Shown: positions 18,312 to 27,683, counted from the first letter of the stretch. The stretch: DNA of 64,000 nt from Kineosporia aurantiaca JCM 3230 (GCA_000719025.1 JODP01000006.1:186001-250000); one strand, 5' to 3'. Numbers and translations: made by a program. The notes: generated by a model not told the origin, from the letters alone.

Positions 18312-21300
18312 CGCTCATCTCCCGCCGGCGCTGTGGGACCGACCTCGGCGCGGAAGGCGTCACGGTCCCGGATGCGGTGTACGAAGGAGTAGTGCGTGCG
18401 GGCATCCTTGGTGATGGCCAGTAGCTCCTTCATGTGCGGTTCGAGCCCGGTGACCTTGTCCAGCGGGGCACCAATGATGAGTTGGAAGCCCAGACCGAGC
18501 CAAGCCTTCACGGCTCGGCCAGCGAACTCGGCGTCCGCCTTGATGAAGCCCTCGTCGAGGAAGACGGGGGCGAAGCTAGGACGTTCGCGCAAGTCGTCTC
18601 CGAGCCGGAAACGCAGGGCAGCGCCGACGATAAAGGCAATCAGCTCCTGGGACTCACCGCCTGACTTTCCGCCCAGTGAGGAGTGCGTGGACACCAGATC
18701 GCCGGTCTCCAGGTCGTAGCACTCGGCGGTGATCTTGACGTGCTTGCGCACATCGAGCAGGCGGTCGCGGTCTCGTTCTGGACCGCCCGCGGTCGTGGTG
18801 CGGCCACGAACGCGCCGCCCGGGCAGGCCGCGGTCGTCGTCGGTGGTGCGGATCTGGTGCATGAAGATCTGTAGGTCGGCGAACCGCTGCTCCAGCTGGT
18901 CATCTGAGAGCTGCCGGGTCGCCAGGGACGACAGCTTGCCCAGCTCGCGACGGAAGTTCCGGACGTGCTCGAACTGCTGTCGGCGCATGTTGATCCGCAG
19001 GCGGTTGGCGTTCGCGCCGAAGGGGAGGCTGCCGAGGATGGTGTTGATGGGAACGAGACGGTTTTCGATCTCGTCGAGGGATGAGCCCATGGCGTGGGCC
19101 AGGGGCACGAGGTCCTGGCCGGACCATTCAGTGAGTCGGCGACGCCACTCGTCGCGGCGGCGGTGAAGCCCGGTTTTCTCGATGTCGTCGAAGATCTGGG
19201 CATAGTCGGGGTACGAGGACAGCGTGGTCCCGAGGTTAGGGTCGTCCCAGAGCCTCTGATAGTGCTGGAAGCAGTCCTCGATACGTCCTTTCAGGTCCGC
19301 GACCTTGACCTGGGCGCTGGCCCGTTCGCTGACCAGATGCCGCTGCAGGCGCGCCAGATCGGCATCGAACGTCGTGTGGCGAGGGGGTTCGTTGTCGGTG
19401 GCCAGAGCCATCTGCGCATCAAGAAAGGCGGCTTGCTCCTGCTCCAGGCTGATGCGCTGTTCACCGTCAATCCGCTCCAGGTCCCGGGTGGTGCGGTCCT
19501 GCTTGGACACGAGCGTGTTCTGCTCAGACAGCAGCTTTTCTGACGTTTCCCGGAACTGGAAGCGTTGGTGTTGCGCGCCCTCGAGGGAGGACGACTGCTC
19601 GTTTATCTGACGCTCGAGTGTCTGCAGCACGTTGTCACTAGCGAGAATACTTGCGTGCCGCTCTCGCAGGTCCTGGATACGTTCGACGCAGGCGGGGACA
19701 TTGATATCGGTCCACGGCACCCGGTCAACGGCCTCGCAGGCGCTCACACATCGGGCCAACTGTGTGATGCGCTGCTCGACGGCCTCGATCCGGCCGTCGA
19801 GGTGTGTCAGGGCGTCTTCAACCTCGGTGAGTTCTTCCTGGATGGCGGCCAGTGTTTCGGCGTTGGAAAAGCCGATGATGTTGTGGCGGTCAGAACGACC
19901 GTGTGCTCCACGTCGTCCATCGCGAGTCTGCCCGGCCAAGGTCACGCGGTAGCCATCACCGTTGCTGAGTTCCTGGGCGGTCCGCACGCACAGAGCATCC
20001 CGGCCCGGTGCAGAGACGTGCTGGAACGCCCAGGAGGTGAACGGTGTGTCCTTGAACTGCAGCTTGCCGGATATCCGTTCGGGATGCGCGGTCCCCAGCA
20101 AGGTTCCGTCCCAGACGTTGAGCGGCACGCCTTCGAAGGTGATGCGGCCCGTCAACCGCAGTGGATCGATGGCGCTGGAGAAGCGCTCCAAGTGATCGAG
20201 CGGTACCAGAAGACGACGTGCACTGGCACCCAAGACCGTCTCAATAGCGGTCCGCCATTGCTCCTGACCCTCGGCGACGTCGATGAGCTCGGCCAGGAAC
20301 GGTAGATCCTCAGGCAAGAACCCGGCGGCGCGTGCGACCTCGTGCCGCAGCTTGTCCAGGGCCGGCGGAATGCGACCCGTACGTCCCTCGTAGGAGAGGT
20401 GCTCCTCCCGCAGGGCCACGCGGCGATCGCTGAGGCGAACCTGCTCCTTAATCAGGCCATCTCGATCCTTGCGGATGGCCTCTCCCGCAGATCCCTTTTT
20501 CTGCAAGAAGTGCTGAGCCGCCCTCTGAAGCTGGGCGTAATCGGTCTGGCTGGAAAGACTGCCGGGAAATAGATGGGCCAGAACGCCCGCCGGGTCGCGC
20601 AGAGTCTCGAGCCTGCGCGTGCGCTCGTGCAACGTCTGCTGCTCGGCCTCAATGTCACTCGCGATCTGCCGCAGCGCGCCACCGCCCGCCTGCTCGTGCT
20701 GGAGGCGCAGGGACTCCAGCTCGGTCTCCATACGCTTGACGACGCTTTCTGCTTCCTTCAGTTGGCCGCTGACCAGACGACGCTCCTGACTGTTGGCCTC
20801 AGCAGCTTCAGCCAGAATCCGGTCGAGCAGGCGCAGCCACCACAGCTTGATGGGGGAGTCTCCGCTGGCTCCCAGGCCCAGGTCCTCGATGCGCTGCTCA
20901 CGTTCCTTAGCCTCGATCAGTGCGCCGTGCCAGGTCTTGATCGGTTTGAGCAGCTCGTACTTCTGCTGCTCGGTGTGCATGGCCAGGTAGGAGTCCTCGA
21001 GCGCGTTGAAGTGCTCGATGGCCTTGTCCGCATGGGTGAAGGTCGAGGGCCTTTCCAGCACCATCTCCTTGTACAGCTCGTCCACGGTGCGAATCTGATG
21101 TCCCGCCTGCACCCTGGCCAGCAGACGCAGCGCCTTGAGCCCGTCGCCAGCGGTTCCGATGCCCAGACGGGAGAACAGCCTTGTTGAGAACTCTTGATAA
21201 CTCGTCCCACCCTTCACCCCCGGGTAGACGGCCCTGATTCGGGCCGGTGCGAAGGCAGCAGGCAAGGTCTCGGTGAAATCGGCCAAGATCGTGAGGTTCA

Positions 21301-21898
21301 GTTCACCTTCGGTGGTGAACATGCGGTGGATGATGTCGCTTGAGCGTTGTGCCCGAGCCGGGACGTAGTAGGCGCGAAACGCCGTGAACCGGCGGCCATG
21401 ATCGTCTCGGAACGTGGCCCCTACCGCTCCCCAGGTGTCCAGCTTCTCGCCGCGCAGCACCTTGGCCTTGTCCTGCCCGTGGTCGTCCTCGGTGGTGTCG
21501 ATCTGACCTCGCAAGTAGGAGAGTAGGTTTCGCTGCAGACCGGATCGCGCCCGCCCCCGCACCGCGTCGTTGGAGGCGCCGTTGAACGGTGTGTCGGACG
21601 GCTGCAGCAGGGCCAGCCAGGCGTCCTGAGCGGTGGATTTACCCGAGCCGGAGGCGCCCGACATGAGCGTGGAATCCCGATCGATCGGGATGACCACGTG
21701 ACCTTCGAAACCGCCCCAGTTGACCAGCTGGATCGTCTCGAGCCGGTGTTGCACGGTCCCGGGTGTCGCTCCTGGAAGGGGCAACGTGCCCAAGGCTGCC
21801 TGACCCGGGTGGGGGTCGCCGGATGGGTGCAGGCCGTCGAGGTCCAGCGTGAGTTCATCGCCCATGTCAGCTCCCGTCCGCTGAGTTCTGTTCGTCAT
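18308..21898 (-). CDS. jetC: Wadjet protein JetC, SMC/MukB-like ATPase
   Basis: The 1196-residue protein has an SMC-type split ATPase. Walker A GASGSGKST lies at 81-89, long coiled-coil arms span about 290-1050, the ABC signature GGKSGGES is at about 1076-1083 and Walker B PVFLDEGF has its catalytic Glu near 1116. The central AAGFLPEDLPFLAELIDVAE region is the hinge-like insert of the MukB/MksB/JetC group. It is the motor that extrudes circular DNA loops with JetA and JetB. Starts at 21898 (overlapping jetB) and 21865 (MGDELTLDL) are both possible. The second gives a 1-base gap and may be the real one. Confidence 0.9.
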   Translation of the reverse strand: MTNRTQRTGADMGDELTLDLDGLHPSGDPHPGQAALGTLPLPGATPGTVQHRLETIQLVNWGGFEGHVVIPIDRDSTLMSGASGSGKSTAQDAWLALLQPSDTPFNGASNDAVRGRARSGLQRNLLSYLRGQIDTTEDDHGQDKAKVLRGEKLDTWGAVGATFRDDHGRRFTAFRAYYVPARAQRSSDIIHRMFTTEGELNLTILADFTETLPAAFAPARIRAVYPGVKGGTSYQEFSTRLFSRLGIGTAGDGLKALRLLARVQAGHQIRTVDELYKEMVLERPSTFTHADKAIEHFNALEDSYLAMHTEQQKYELLKPIKTWHGALIEAKEREQRIEDLGLGASGDSPIKLWWLRLLDRILAEAAEANSQERRLVSGQLKEAESVVKRMETELESLRLQHEQAGGGALRQIASDIEAEQQTLHERTRRLETLRDPAGVLAHLFPGSLSSQTDYAQLQRAAQHFLQKKGSAGEAIRKDRDGLIKEQVRLSDRRVALREEHLSYEGRTGRIPPALDKLRHEVARAAGFLPEDLPFLAELIDVAEGQEQWRTAIETVLGASARRLLVPLDHLERFSSAIDPLRLTGRITFEGVPLNVWDGTLLGTAHPERISGKLQFKDTPFTSWAFQHVSAPGRDALCVRTAQELSNGDGYRVTLAGQTRDGRRGAHGRSDRHNIIGFSNAETLAAIQEELTEVEDALTHLDGRIEAVEQRITQLARCVSACEAVDRVPWTDINVPACVERIQDLRERHASILASDNVLQTLERQINEQSSSLEGAQHQRFQFRETSEKLLSEQNTLVSKQDRTTRDLERIDGEQRISLEQEQAAFLDAQMALATDNEPPRHTTFDADLARLQRHLVSERASAQVKVADLKGRIEDCFQHYQRLWDDPNLGTTLSSYPDYAQIFDDIEKTGLHRRRDEWRRRLTEWSGQDLVPLAHAMGSSLDEIENRLVPINTILGSLPFGANANRLRINMRRQQFEHVRNFRRELGKLSSLATRQLSDDQLEQRFADLQIFMHQIRTTDDDRGLPGRRVRGRTTTAGGPERDRDRLLDVRKHVKITAECYDLETGDLVSTHSSLGGKSGGESQELIAFIVGAALRFRLGDDLRERPSFAPVFLDEGFIKADAEFAGRAVKAWLGLGFQLIIGAPLDKVTGLEPHMKELLAITKDARTHYSFVHRIRDRDAFRAEVGPTAPAGDER

Positions 21899-22610
21899 CG
21901 GTCCTGTTCTCCTGCCTGAGCCACTCCAGCAGCTCGGTCAACTTCGACAGCGGCATGATCACCTCGATGGCGCGGGCGATCTCGAATCTCTCCGCGCTCT
22001 TACGCCCCAGGAGCAGGCCGCTGCCGTAGACACTGTCGATGGCCCGCTCGGTACGTCCGTGATCACGGGCCTGATCGGTGGCATGCGAAGGGCGAAGGCG
22101 GGCGACGTAGTCGTGAATGTCGTCACGGTTGACGTAGGCCCTGCCGTTGCCGGCTGCCTGCTCGGTGTGGAAGCGATTGCGCAGATACAGCAGCACGATG
22201 GTCTCCTCGCGAGACCAGGCGTGGTTGTAGAAGAGCGTCGGAAAGGCGCGGCCATTGCCTTCGGGAGTGGCTTGCCTCTTGAAGGCGACCTCGCGTTCCA
22301 GATCGATGACCAGCATCATGAACATGTCGTTCAGGCGCGAGCGGATGGGGCCTGGGTCTGCACTCAGGACCTTCCATTCGGCCTGATGCGTCTGGGAACT
22401 GATGAACGGTTCCTTGATCAGCGCCACCAGGGCACGGCGCTGCTCGATGAACAGCCGCCCCTCGTCGCCTTCGAACAGGGACAGGGTGGACGTGCTCTCC
22501 AGATCGTCCTCATTCTCAAGATTGGGGTCGAGCCCCGCGGAGCCGTTGGCGCTTGCCGCCGAGGTTTCCACCTCGAACTCATCCCACGGGCGGTACTCGT
22601 CGCTGCTCAC
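21867..22610 (-). CDS. jetB: Wadjet protein JetB, kite-like subunit (DUF4194)
   Basis: The 247-residue protein starts at ATG 22610, overlapping the jetA stop. An acidic N-terminal tail of about 50 residues precedes the winged-helix DUF4194 domain, with FIEQRRALVALIKEPFISSQ and the conserved NHAWSREETIVLLYLRNRFH region. JetB is the MukE/MksE-type kite dimer bridging the JetA kleisin and JetC ATPase. Length and position between jetA and jetC are those of type I Wadjet operons. Confidence 0.88.
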   Translation of the reverse strand: MSSDEYRPWDEFEVETSAASANGSAGLDPNLENEDDLESTSTLSLFEGDEGRLFIEQRRALVALIKEPFISSQTHQAEWKVLSADPGPIRSRLNDMFMMLVIDLEREVAFKRQATPEGNGRAFPTLFYNHAWSREETIVLLYLRNRFHTEQAAGNGRAYVNRDDIHDYVARLRPSHATDQARDHGRTERAIDSVYGSGLLLGRKSAERFEIARAIEVIMPLSKLTELLEWLRQENRTDDEQNSADGS

Positions 22611-24151
22611 TGCCCGCCCTCCTGCGCAAGAGCGTTGTTAGCGGCCGTAGTCTCTACGGCCTCAGACGGTGGGCCATGAAGCGCATCGGAAGGCCTGGCA
22701 ACGCGGGGCGCCGTCAGGCTTCTGGTGGTGCCGTCGGGCCGGACCGCCTCGTAGACCTCCTTGTCCTCATGCACCGCCAAACCGTCGAGATTCGCTGCCA
22801 AGTGCAGGACCCCGAAGATCTCCACTGGCCTGCGCAGCTCCTCCGGTAAGTCCTGAAAGAGGGCAGCGGCGGTGGCCGGTAGAAACGGCAGCCCGAGTTC
22901 CTGCAACCGCGGCCGCAGTGCCTCCAGGGACGGGCCGCCCTGCATCAGCAGGTCACGCATCGACAGTTCGTCGGGACGGTGTTCGGTCGGGTCCACCAGC
23001 CGCGGTGGTGGTGTGGGCGCCGCGCTGTCGTGAAAGCGTTCCCGCAGGAGTGCCACCTCGATCTGTGGGGCTCCCAACGGCAGAGCGACCTTGCTGTTGG
23101 GGCCGGCATGCTGCATCCAGGTCACGACCTCGGACTCCAGAGCACGAAGAGTTGCATCCAGCTCACGGTCCCGGGTCAGGTCGTGGGTGACAATGAACTC
23201 CCGCAGGGCCGAGGTGGCCCGCGCGCGTTCTCCGATCACCTGGCTCAGGCCCTGACTAATCAGCGAGACGGTCCCCCGCAGCTCGGCGCGGTCGGCGGCG
23301 GTGAGAATCTGCTCGGCCAAGGGGTGCTCGAGCAGAGCTGCGATGTCTTCGCGCAGCTGTTCCACCAGAGCCTGGTCGCGTAGCAAATCGAAGGCACCCC
23401 TGAAGGCACGGCCCTCCTGGGTCGCCTCTTCTAACGTCTCGGCGCGGAGCAGATACTCATCGATGATCTCTCCGGCCGGTCGCTCCTCCCCCCGCAGCGC
23501 CAGGAAGATTTGCTCACGCAAGGACGTGAACGACTCCGAGACGCGAGCGAAGTCCGAGGGAAGCCCGGCGACCAGGGCGGTGAGCTCGGCGAAGCCCTGG
23601 AGCATGTAGTCGCCATCCACCGGGTCCATCTCGCCGCCGGCGTTCAGCCGGTCACGCTCTTCGGTGAGGCGGGCGATCTCGGAGTCCAGGATGCTGACCC
23701 GCGCCGCGCGATCGGGGTTAGCCGCCCGGTTGAACCGCCGAGCCTGCTCCAGGATGGTGGCGATCCGGTGCTCGGAGAGCGTGGTGCGCTCCCTCATCAG
23801 CTGCTCGACCAAACGCAGCGCGTCCTGCGCGTGAGAGGTCAGCGCGTACTGCTCGGCGCCCTCTTCAGCCAGTGAACGGATCAGCCACTGACCACTGAGC
23901 CATTTGCGGCACAGGTCCCGGCCGGAACCCACCGGTACGTCCTTCACCGGCAACCCGGCCAGACGTAGCTCGTCCATCAGCGCATCCACCATGGCGTGCA
24001 GGCGAGGTGCCGGCACAACGGGAGAGTCCCTGGAGAACGTCGTGCGGAAGACCGCGATGACGGTGGCGGCGTGTCCCTGATGCAACAAGGACAAGGTCGG
24101 CTGCTCAAAGGCCGTACGTACGCGCGCTCGCTCGCCCACGATGCTCGACAT
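22607..24151 (-). CDS. jetA: Wadjet protein JetA, kleisin-like subunit (DUF3375)
   Basis: DUF3375-type protein, 514 residues from the preferred ATG at 24151 (MSSIVGERARVRTAFEQPTL). The frame stays open to 24235, but that extension is Arg/Gly-rich and unlike the family start. It has helical N-terminal winged-helix segments (LAEEGAEQYALTSHAQDALR), a coiled middle region and a C-terminal domain (LQELGLPFLPATAAALFQ). JetA is the kleisin that closes the JetC ring and binds JetB. It is the first gene of the jetABCD operon, which reads leftward with start/stop overlaps throughout. Confidence 0.88.
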   Translation of the reverse strand: MSSIVGERARVRTAFEQPTLSLLHQGHAATVIAVFRTTFSRDSPVVPAPRLHAMVDALMDELRLAGLPVKDVPVGSGRDLCRKWLSGQWLIRSLAEEGAEQYALTSHAQDALRLVEQLMRERTTLSEHRIATILEQARRFNRAANPDRAARVSILDSEIARLTEERDRLNAGGEMDPVDGDYMLQGFAELTALVAGLPSDFARVSESFTSLREQIFLALRGEERPAGEIIDEYLLRAETLEEATQEGRAFRGAFDLLRDQALVEQLREDIAALLEHPLAEQILTAADRAELRGTVSLISQGLSQVIGERARATSALREFIVTHDLTRDRELDATLRALESEVVTWMQHAGPNSKVALPLGAPQIEVALLRERFHDSAAPTPPPRLVDPTEHRPDELSMRDLLMQGGPSLEALRPRLQELGLPFLPATAAALFQDLPEELRRPVEIFGVLHLAANLDGLAVHEDKEVYEAVRPDGTTRSLTAPRVARPSDALHGPPSEAVETTAANNALAQEGGQ

Positions 24152-24975
24152 CGGCCCCCCAGTCTGGAGTGGGGCGATGGAGCGACCGGAAGCCATGATG
24201 CGCCCCGGCCGCGCCGCCCCGACATATCGACACAACCTGCTTCTGAGAGACTACGGATAGGTACCGACAGTCTTGGCCCATTGCTCGCTACGCGTTCTTC
24301 CCGTTGATCCGTACCACGCCGTCCGGTCTGGGCGGGTAGAGACGTCGTCGCTGACCGGAGGTGCTTTGTGATGCTCGGGTATCTATAAAAGCTCAGCGTT
24401 GCTGCGGGTTCCCTGGCGGACGTGCTCGGGCCACACATGTGTGCCCAAGATCCGAGATGCTCGCAGGACACGGATGGTGGGGATTTAATATCGCCAGCCT
24501 TGGCGGATCGGGCGGAGGAAGCAGTCGGGCGATCCACCGGTACGCCGTGCTCTTGGAGATCCCCACGGGATGTGCCCAGGGCGTACCGCACGTCCTTCAA
24601 GACCATCGGGCGACGTCCAAGCTCCACCGGCCGCGGTCGGGCAGAATCGCCGCGGCCAGGGGGCTTCTAAATTCCGAACCCTGAGATGCTTGAGTGGCCC
24701 TGTCGGCGTGGTGGGCACGTCGTGGAAGTCACCGAGCTTCCACCAGCATCGGAGATGCCGGACCACCTGCTGGTTTGTCGTCTCAGTCTGGTGGGGGTCA
24801 GGCGGTCGTCGCGAAGGCCCTAGGGCCCCTCCCGCATAAAGTCTCTCCTAACACCGGCCGTCGGAAGAATGTATTCCTTGATCAACGCCGATTTCTCGTC
24901 CTGGGGAACCCGCCGGTTGGCTCGATGTCCCTCTCGTTCGTCGGCTCCTGGGACATCGGAGCACCTCGTGAGTTG
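24152..24975. other. Long intergenic region between divergent jetA and padR
   Basis: About 820 bases separating the leftward Wadjet operon from the rightward PadR operon. It must hold both promoters. Open frames of up to about 100 codons exist on both strands but read as low-complexity Arg/Gly/Pro or Trp/Cys-rich shadows without ribosome sites. I see no tRNA, terminator or array. Confidence 0.4.
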
Positions 24976-25002
24976 TACTCTACCTAGCCCCTAAGTAGAG
25001 TA
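24976..25002. promoter_or_regulatory. Probable PadR operator
   Basis: Arms TACTCTACCTA and TAAGTAGAGTA are complementary in 10 of 11 positions with a 5-base spacer. The palindrome ends 5 bases before the ATG of the padR gene, so a bound repressor would block its own transcription. The AT-rich character stands out from the surrounding DNA. Autoregulation is inferred from position and from the known habits of PadR proteins. Confidence 0.65.
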
Positions 25003-25007
25003 AGACT

Positions 25008-25361
25008 ATGTCCCCTCCCTTTCGCATGACCCTCGCCACCCAAGAGGTGCTTCGGGCGCTGGTTGCCGAGCCTTCGAGGGAGTTCTACGGCCTGGAGATC
25101 GGCCAGCAGGCCGGCCTGCCGAGCGGGACGATCCATCCGATCCTTGCGCGGTTGGAGGCGGCGGAGTGGGTGGTCTCACGATGGGAAGACATTGATGCGC
25201 AGGCGGAGGGACGTCCTCGGCGCCGTTACTACAGCTTGACGCCCGATGGCCTTGAACTGGCTCGTGATGCGCTGGCACGTATTGGCGCCAAGAGAGCAAG
25301 TGGCGTCTGGGCCCCGGGCCGGCCTGGCATCGCGGGGGGTATGGCAGGGGGCACGGCATGA
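25008..25361 (+). CDS. PadR-family transcriptional regulator
   Basis: The 117-residue protein has a PadR winged helix: MTLATQEVLRALVAEPSREF, the recognition helix SGTIHPILARLEAAEWV and the wing GRPRRRYYSLTPDGLELARD. PadR proteins are dimeric repressors, often controlling membrane or stress genes. A perfect-quality palindrome lies immediately upstream (24976-25002). The stop overlaps the following gene, and the three genes 25008-26460 form one operon. The C-terminal dimerisation helix is short, as in PadR subfamily 2. Confidence 0.82.
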   Translation: MSPPFRMTLATQEVLRALVAEPSREFYGLEIGQQAGLPSGTIHPILARLEAAEWVVSRWEDIDAQAEGRPRRRYYSLTPDGLELARDALARIGAKRASGVWAPGRPGIAGGMAGGTA

Positions 25362-26242
25362 TCGTGCGAGACGGGTGCGACTGGGACGACGACGATGAGG
25401 TCTCCTTGCTGAGCGAAGCCGATCAGCTGCGACGTGTGCGCATCCTGCAATGCCAGGCGCTCGCCGCAGCCAGTCGCCGACGAGCTCAAGCTGCTGAGGG
25501 GGCTGCAACGGCTGTAATCCGTGCTGCAGCATCAGCCATGGAGCAGGTGCAGGCCGCCCAGCGGGCTGCGGCGGCCATGGAGAAGGCGCCCTCTCGTCCT
25601 ACTTCCTGTCGCGCCCTCGTCGTTGCGCTGGACCGGACCGCTCGCGCCGGCCGAATTGCTGTGCGTGCCGCGGCGAGCCTTGGCGAGACATCAGGATCTG
25701 AAGGCGGCCAAGCCTTGGCCCGTCTTGCCGCTGGCCTCAACGAGCACGTTCATCTCACTGACTTTGCATCGCTGGCGGTAAGGGTTGACGAGCAGGTTGG
25801 TGATTCGCTGACGCTGGCACTGCGAACCGCGCAGGCAGCTGAGTCTGCAGCCTCGACAGCTAGGTCGCTCGCCTCAGCGATCTCGGAAGAGGCCGCCGGA
25901 TACGATGCCGAACTCGGTTCCCTGCTTTCGCGAGTCACTGTCGCGAAGGTTGGTGACCTCGATTCGGAGGCCGCCTTGAACGCGGCAAAGTCGGGGATGA
26001 CGAAGAACGCTAACCAATCCTCGGTAGCAGGGGGCCTGGTCGACATCGTCGCTATCCTTGCTCTACCTCCCAGCCATCGTGAACGGTACCGAGAGGAGTG
26101 GGCCTCTGAGATCGGCGCGCTCGCCGATGAAGGCCGAGGACGGGTCGTTCAGTTGCGGCATGCATTGTCACTGGTTACTCACGCTCTTCCGCTGCGCCGG
26201 GCTCTTAAGCACTCCGCCCGTGGCAAGAGCGCGAGGCAATGA
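25358..26242 (+). CDS. Alanine-rich helical protein co-transcribed with PadR
   Basis: ATG 25358 overlaps the padR stop. Of 294 residues, the first 225 are very Ala-rich and almost entirely helical (repeated AA-S/E heptads), probably coiled coil. A compact C-terminal motif follows, LPPSHRERYREEWASEIGAL then LRHALSLVTHALPLRRAL. Motifs of the form LP..hR.RY..EW..E..L recur in actinobacterial proteins encoded with PadR regulators and small membrane proteins. No enzyme motif is seen. Its next neighbour is a one-TM protein, suggesting a membrane-associated complex; function unknown. Confidence 0.6.
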   Translation: MIVRDGCDWDDDDEVSLLSEADQLRRVRILQCQALAAASRRRAQAAEGAATAVIRAAASAMEQVQAAQRAAAAMEKAPSRPTSCRALVVALDRTARAGRIAVRAAASLGETSGSEGGQALARLAAGLNEHVHLTDFASLAVRVDEQVGDSLTLALRTAQAAESAASTARSLASAISEEAAGYDAELGSLLSRVTVAKVGDLDSEAALNAAKSGMTKNANQSSVAGGLVDIVAILALPPSHRERYREEWASEIGALADEGRGRVVQLRHALSLVTHALPLRRALKHSARGKSARQ

Positions 26243-26460
26243 TGCGTGACATCGCGCTCCCCGTGGGATCACTTAGCTCATCCATCGTTGCCTACATCGG
26301 TGGCTCTCCTCCCTGGATCTTCGTGGCTCTGGTGATTGCCTCCGTCATGCTGGGTGTCGTTCAGGCGGTTTTTCCTCAGGAGTCAGCCGATCGACGCGAC
26401 TTGTGGCTGGCAGTTTTGTCGGCCCGCAAGATCCAGGGTTCAAAAAAGCCTGTAAAATAA
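26239..26460 (+). CDS. Small single-TM protein, third gene of PadR operon
   Basis: ATG 26239 overlaps the preceding stop. The 73 residues contain one hydrophobic helix (WIFVALVIASVMLGVVQAVF) followed by QESADRRDLWLAVLSARK and a basic tail. The [FV]PQ-S-DR ending after the helix is seen in small membrane proteins of actinobacteria located beside PadR-like genes. It probably anchors the preceding helical protein. Confidence 0.6.
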   Translation: MMRDIALPVGSLSSSIVAYIGGSPPWIFVALVIASVMLGVVQAVFPQESADRRDLWLAVLSARKIQGSKKPVK

Positions 26461-26776
26461 GGTTATTGATGGGCGGACCTTTATGTGGGAATCGTTCAGC
26501 ATCCACATGGCGGCGTTCAGACAGGCGGAAAGGACTAGCCGGTACACCGCCCGCGGCCGGGTCGAACAGCCGCCATGAAGCGGCGTAAAGCTGACAAGGG
26601 TTTAATTGGCGCCGCCGTTGTATCCCTTTTATGTCCACTCTGCCGTCCAGAGTCCTTACATCGACCTATGATGCCGGAAATGTTGGGGCGAGGGAGTGGA
26701 TGGGCGGAGTGCTCGGTCATGGATCCCGTCGAGTCGCGGCATGGACTTAGTCCGACTTAGTTCATATCCTCAAGCT
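26461..26776. other. Intergenic region with palindrome before toxin-antitoxin pair
   Basis: About 315 bases, less GC-rich than the neighbours, with no supportable gene. At 26743-26753 is the palindrome GGACT-T-AGTCC. It is followed at once by a partial direct copy (GACTTAGT, 26754-26761), 16 bases before the antitoxin start. This is a plausible antitoxin operator/promoter. Confidence 0.4.
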
Positions 26777-27028
26777 ATGGCGCAGACAGTCAATGTCCAC
26801 GAGGCCAAGACGCACCTGTCACGGCTGCTCGAAGCAGTCGAGCGCGGAGAAGACGTGATCATCGCCCGGGCCGGGAAGCCGGTCGCCCGGCTCGTCCCGA
26901 TCCAGTCTGTCCGCACCCGCCGTCCCGGGGCCTGGAAGGGACGCATCACGGTTGCGGACGACTTCGACGAAACACCGGCCGAGGTCGTGGCGGCCTTCGA
27001 GGGCGAGACCGGGCCGGGCCGCGCATGA
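26777..27028 (+). CDS. Phd/YefM-type antitoxin
   Basis: The 83-residue product begins MAQTVNVHEAKTHLSRLLEA, the classic Phd/YefM N-terminal dimer and DNA-binding fold, then VERGEDVIIARAGKPVARLV. The acidic C-terminal tail (DDFDETPAEVVAAFEG) is typical of the segment that blocks the toxin. The start at ATG 26777 was chosen because the family begins exactly here. It overlaps the PIN toxin gene by 4 bases, so both are made from one transcript, probably autorepressed through the palindrome upstream. Confidence 0.85.
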   Translation: MAQTVNVHEAKTHLSRLLEAVERGEDVIIARAGKPVARLVPIQSVRTRRPGAWKGRITVADDFDETPAEVVAAFEGETGPGRA

Positions 27029-27396
27029 GCATTCTGCTCGATACCCACGTCCTCCTATGGTGGCTCGCCGACGACGAACGGTTACCGGTGCCGATGCGCA
27101 AGGCTGTGTCCGAGCCGGACATGGAGGTCTTCGTCTCGGCCGCATCGGCGTGGGAGATGTCGATCAAAGCCGCGCTGGGCAGACTTGAGATGCCGGAAGG
27201 CCTTCGGGAGCAACTGCGGGACGAGGGTTTTTCCGAGCTGCCGGTGACCGTCGAAGACGGGATCGCCGCGGGGGCCTTGCCCCGGCATCATGACGACCCG
27301 TTCGACCGCATGCTGATCGCTCAGGCACTGCGGCGTGATCTGCTGCTGCTCACGGTTGATCGCCGATTCTCTGACTACAAGGTTCGGCTGCTGTGA
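27025..27396 (+). CDS. vapC: PIN-domain toxin, VapC type
   Basis: The 123-residue PIN protein shows the acidic site residues of an Mg-dependent ribonuclease: Asp6 in LLDTHVLLWW, Glu44 in SAWEMSIK, Asp94 in DPFDRMLIAQA and Asp112 in LTVDRRF. The DTHVLLWW/WEMSIK/HHDDPFDR signature is that of the PIN subgroup paired with Phd-like antitoxins. All key residues are present, so it should be active. It is translationally coupled to the antitoxin. Confidence 0.87.
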   Translation: MSILLDTHVLLWWLADDERLPVPMRKAVSEPDMEVFVSAASAWEMSIKAALGRLEMPEGLREQLRDEGFSELPVTVEDGIAAGALPRHHDDPFDRMLIAQALRRDLLLLTVDRRFSDYKVRLL

Positions 27397-27443
27397 TGTT
27401 CTACGACCTGACAAACGCAGGCCAGCACACTCGTTTCCACTAT

Positions 27444-27459
27444 TCCCAGGGCCCTGGGA
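27444..27459. terminator. 16-base perfect palindrome between convergent genes
   Basis: TCCCAGGGCCCTGGGA is a perfect palindrome about 48 bases after the toxin stop and before the 3' end of the convergent glycosyltransferase gene. It could form a cruciform or short hairpin at transcript ends. There is no T-run, so termination by it is uncertain. Confidence 0.35.
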
Positions 27460-27683
27460 GATAGCTGGCCACCCAGCAGCCAGCGCACACGCCGCTGCCT
27501 GCGCTCCCTGGCGTACGTTGGCCTTCCCTGGCCGACGCCCAAGGTGTGACTGGGCAAAACACTGACATGACTCATGTTACGACCAACGCAACTGCGCATG
27601 GTGGCCGTCTTGCGGTACTGGTCGGTCGAGCGCGTCCTAGACGTAGAAGCGAGCAGTCTGTACCGAGTGGGCCTGGGTCCCGC

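Noticed and set aside
24361..24684. A 107-codon rightward frame between jetA and padR
   Set aside because: Cys/Trp/Arg-rich, no ribosome site, no family and overlapped by equally long frames on the other strand.
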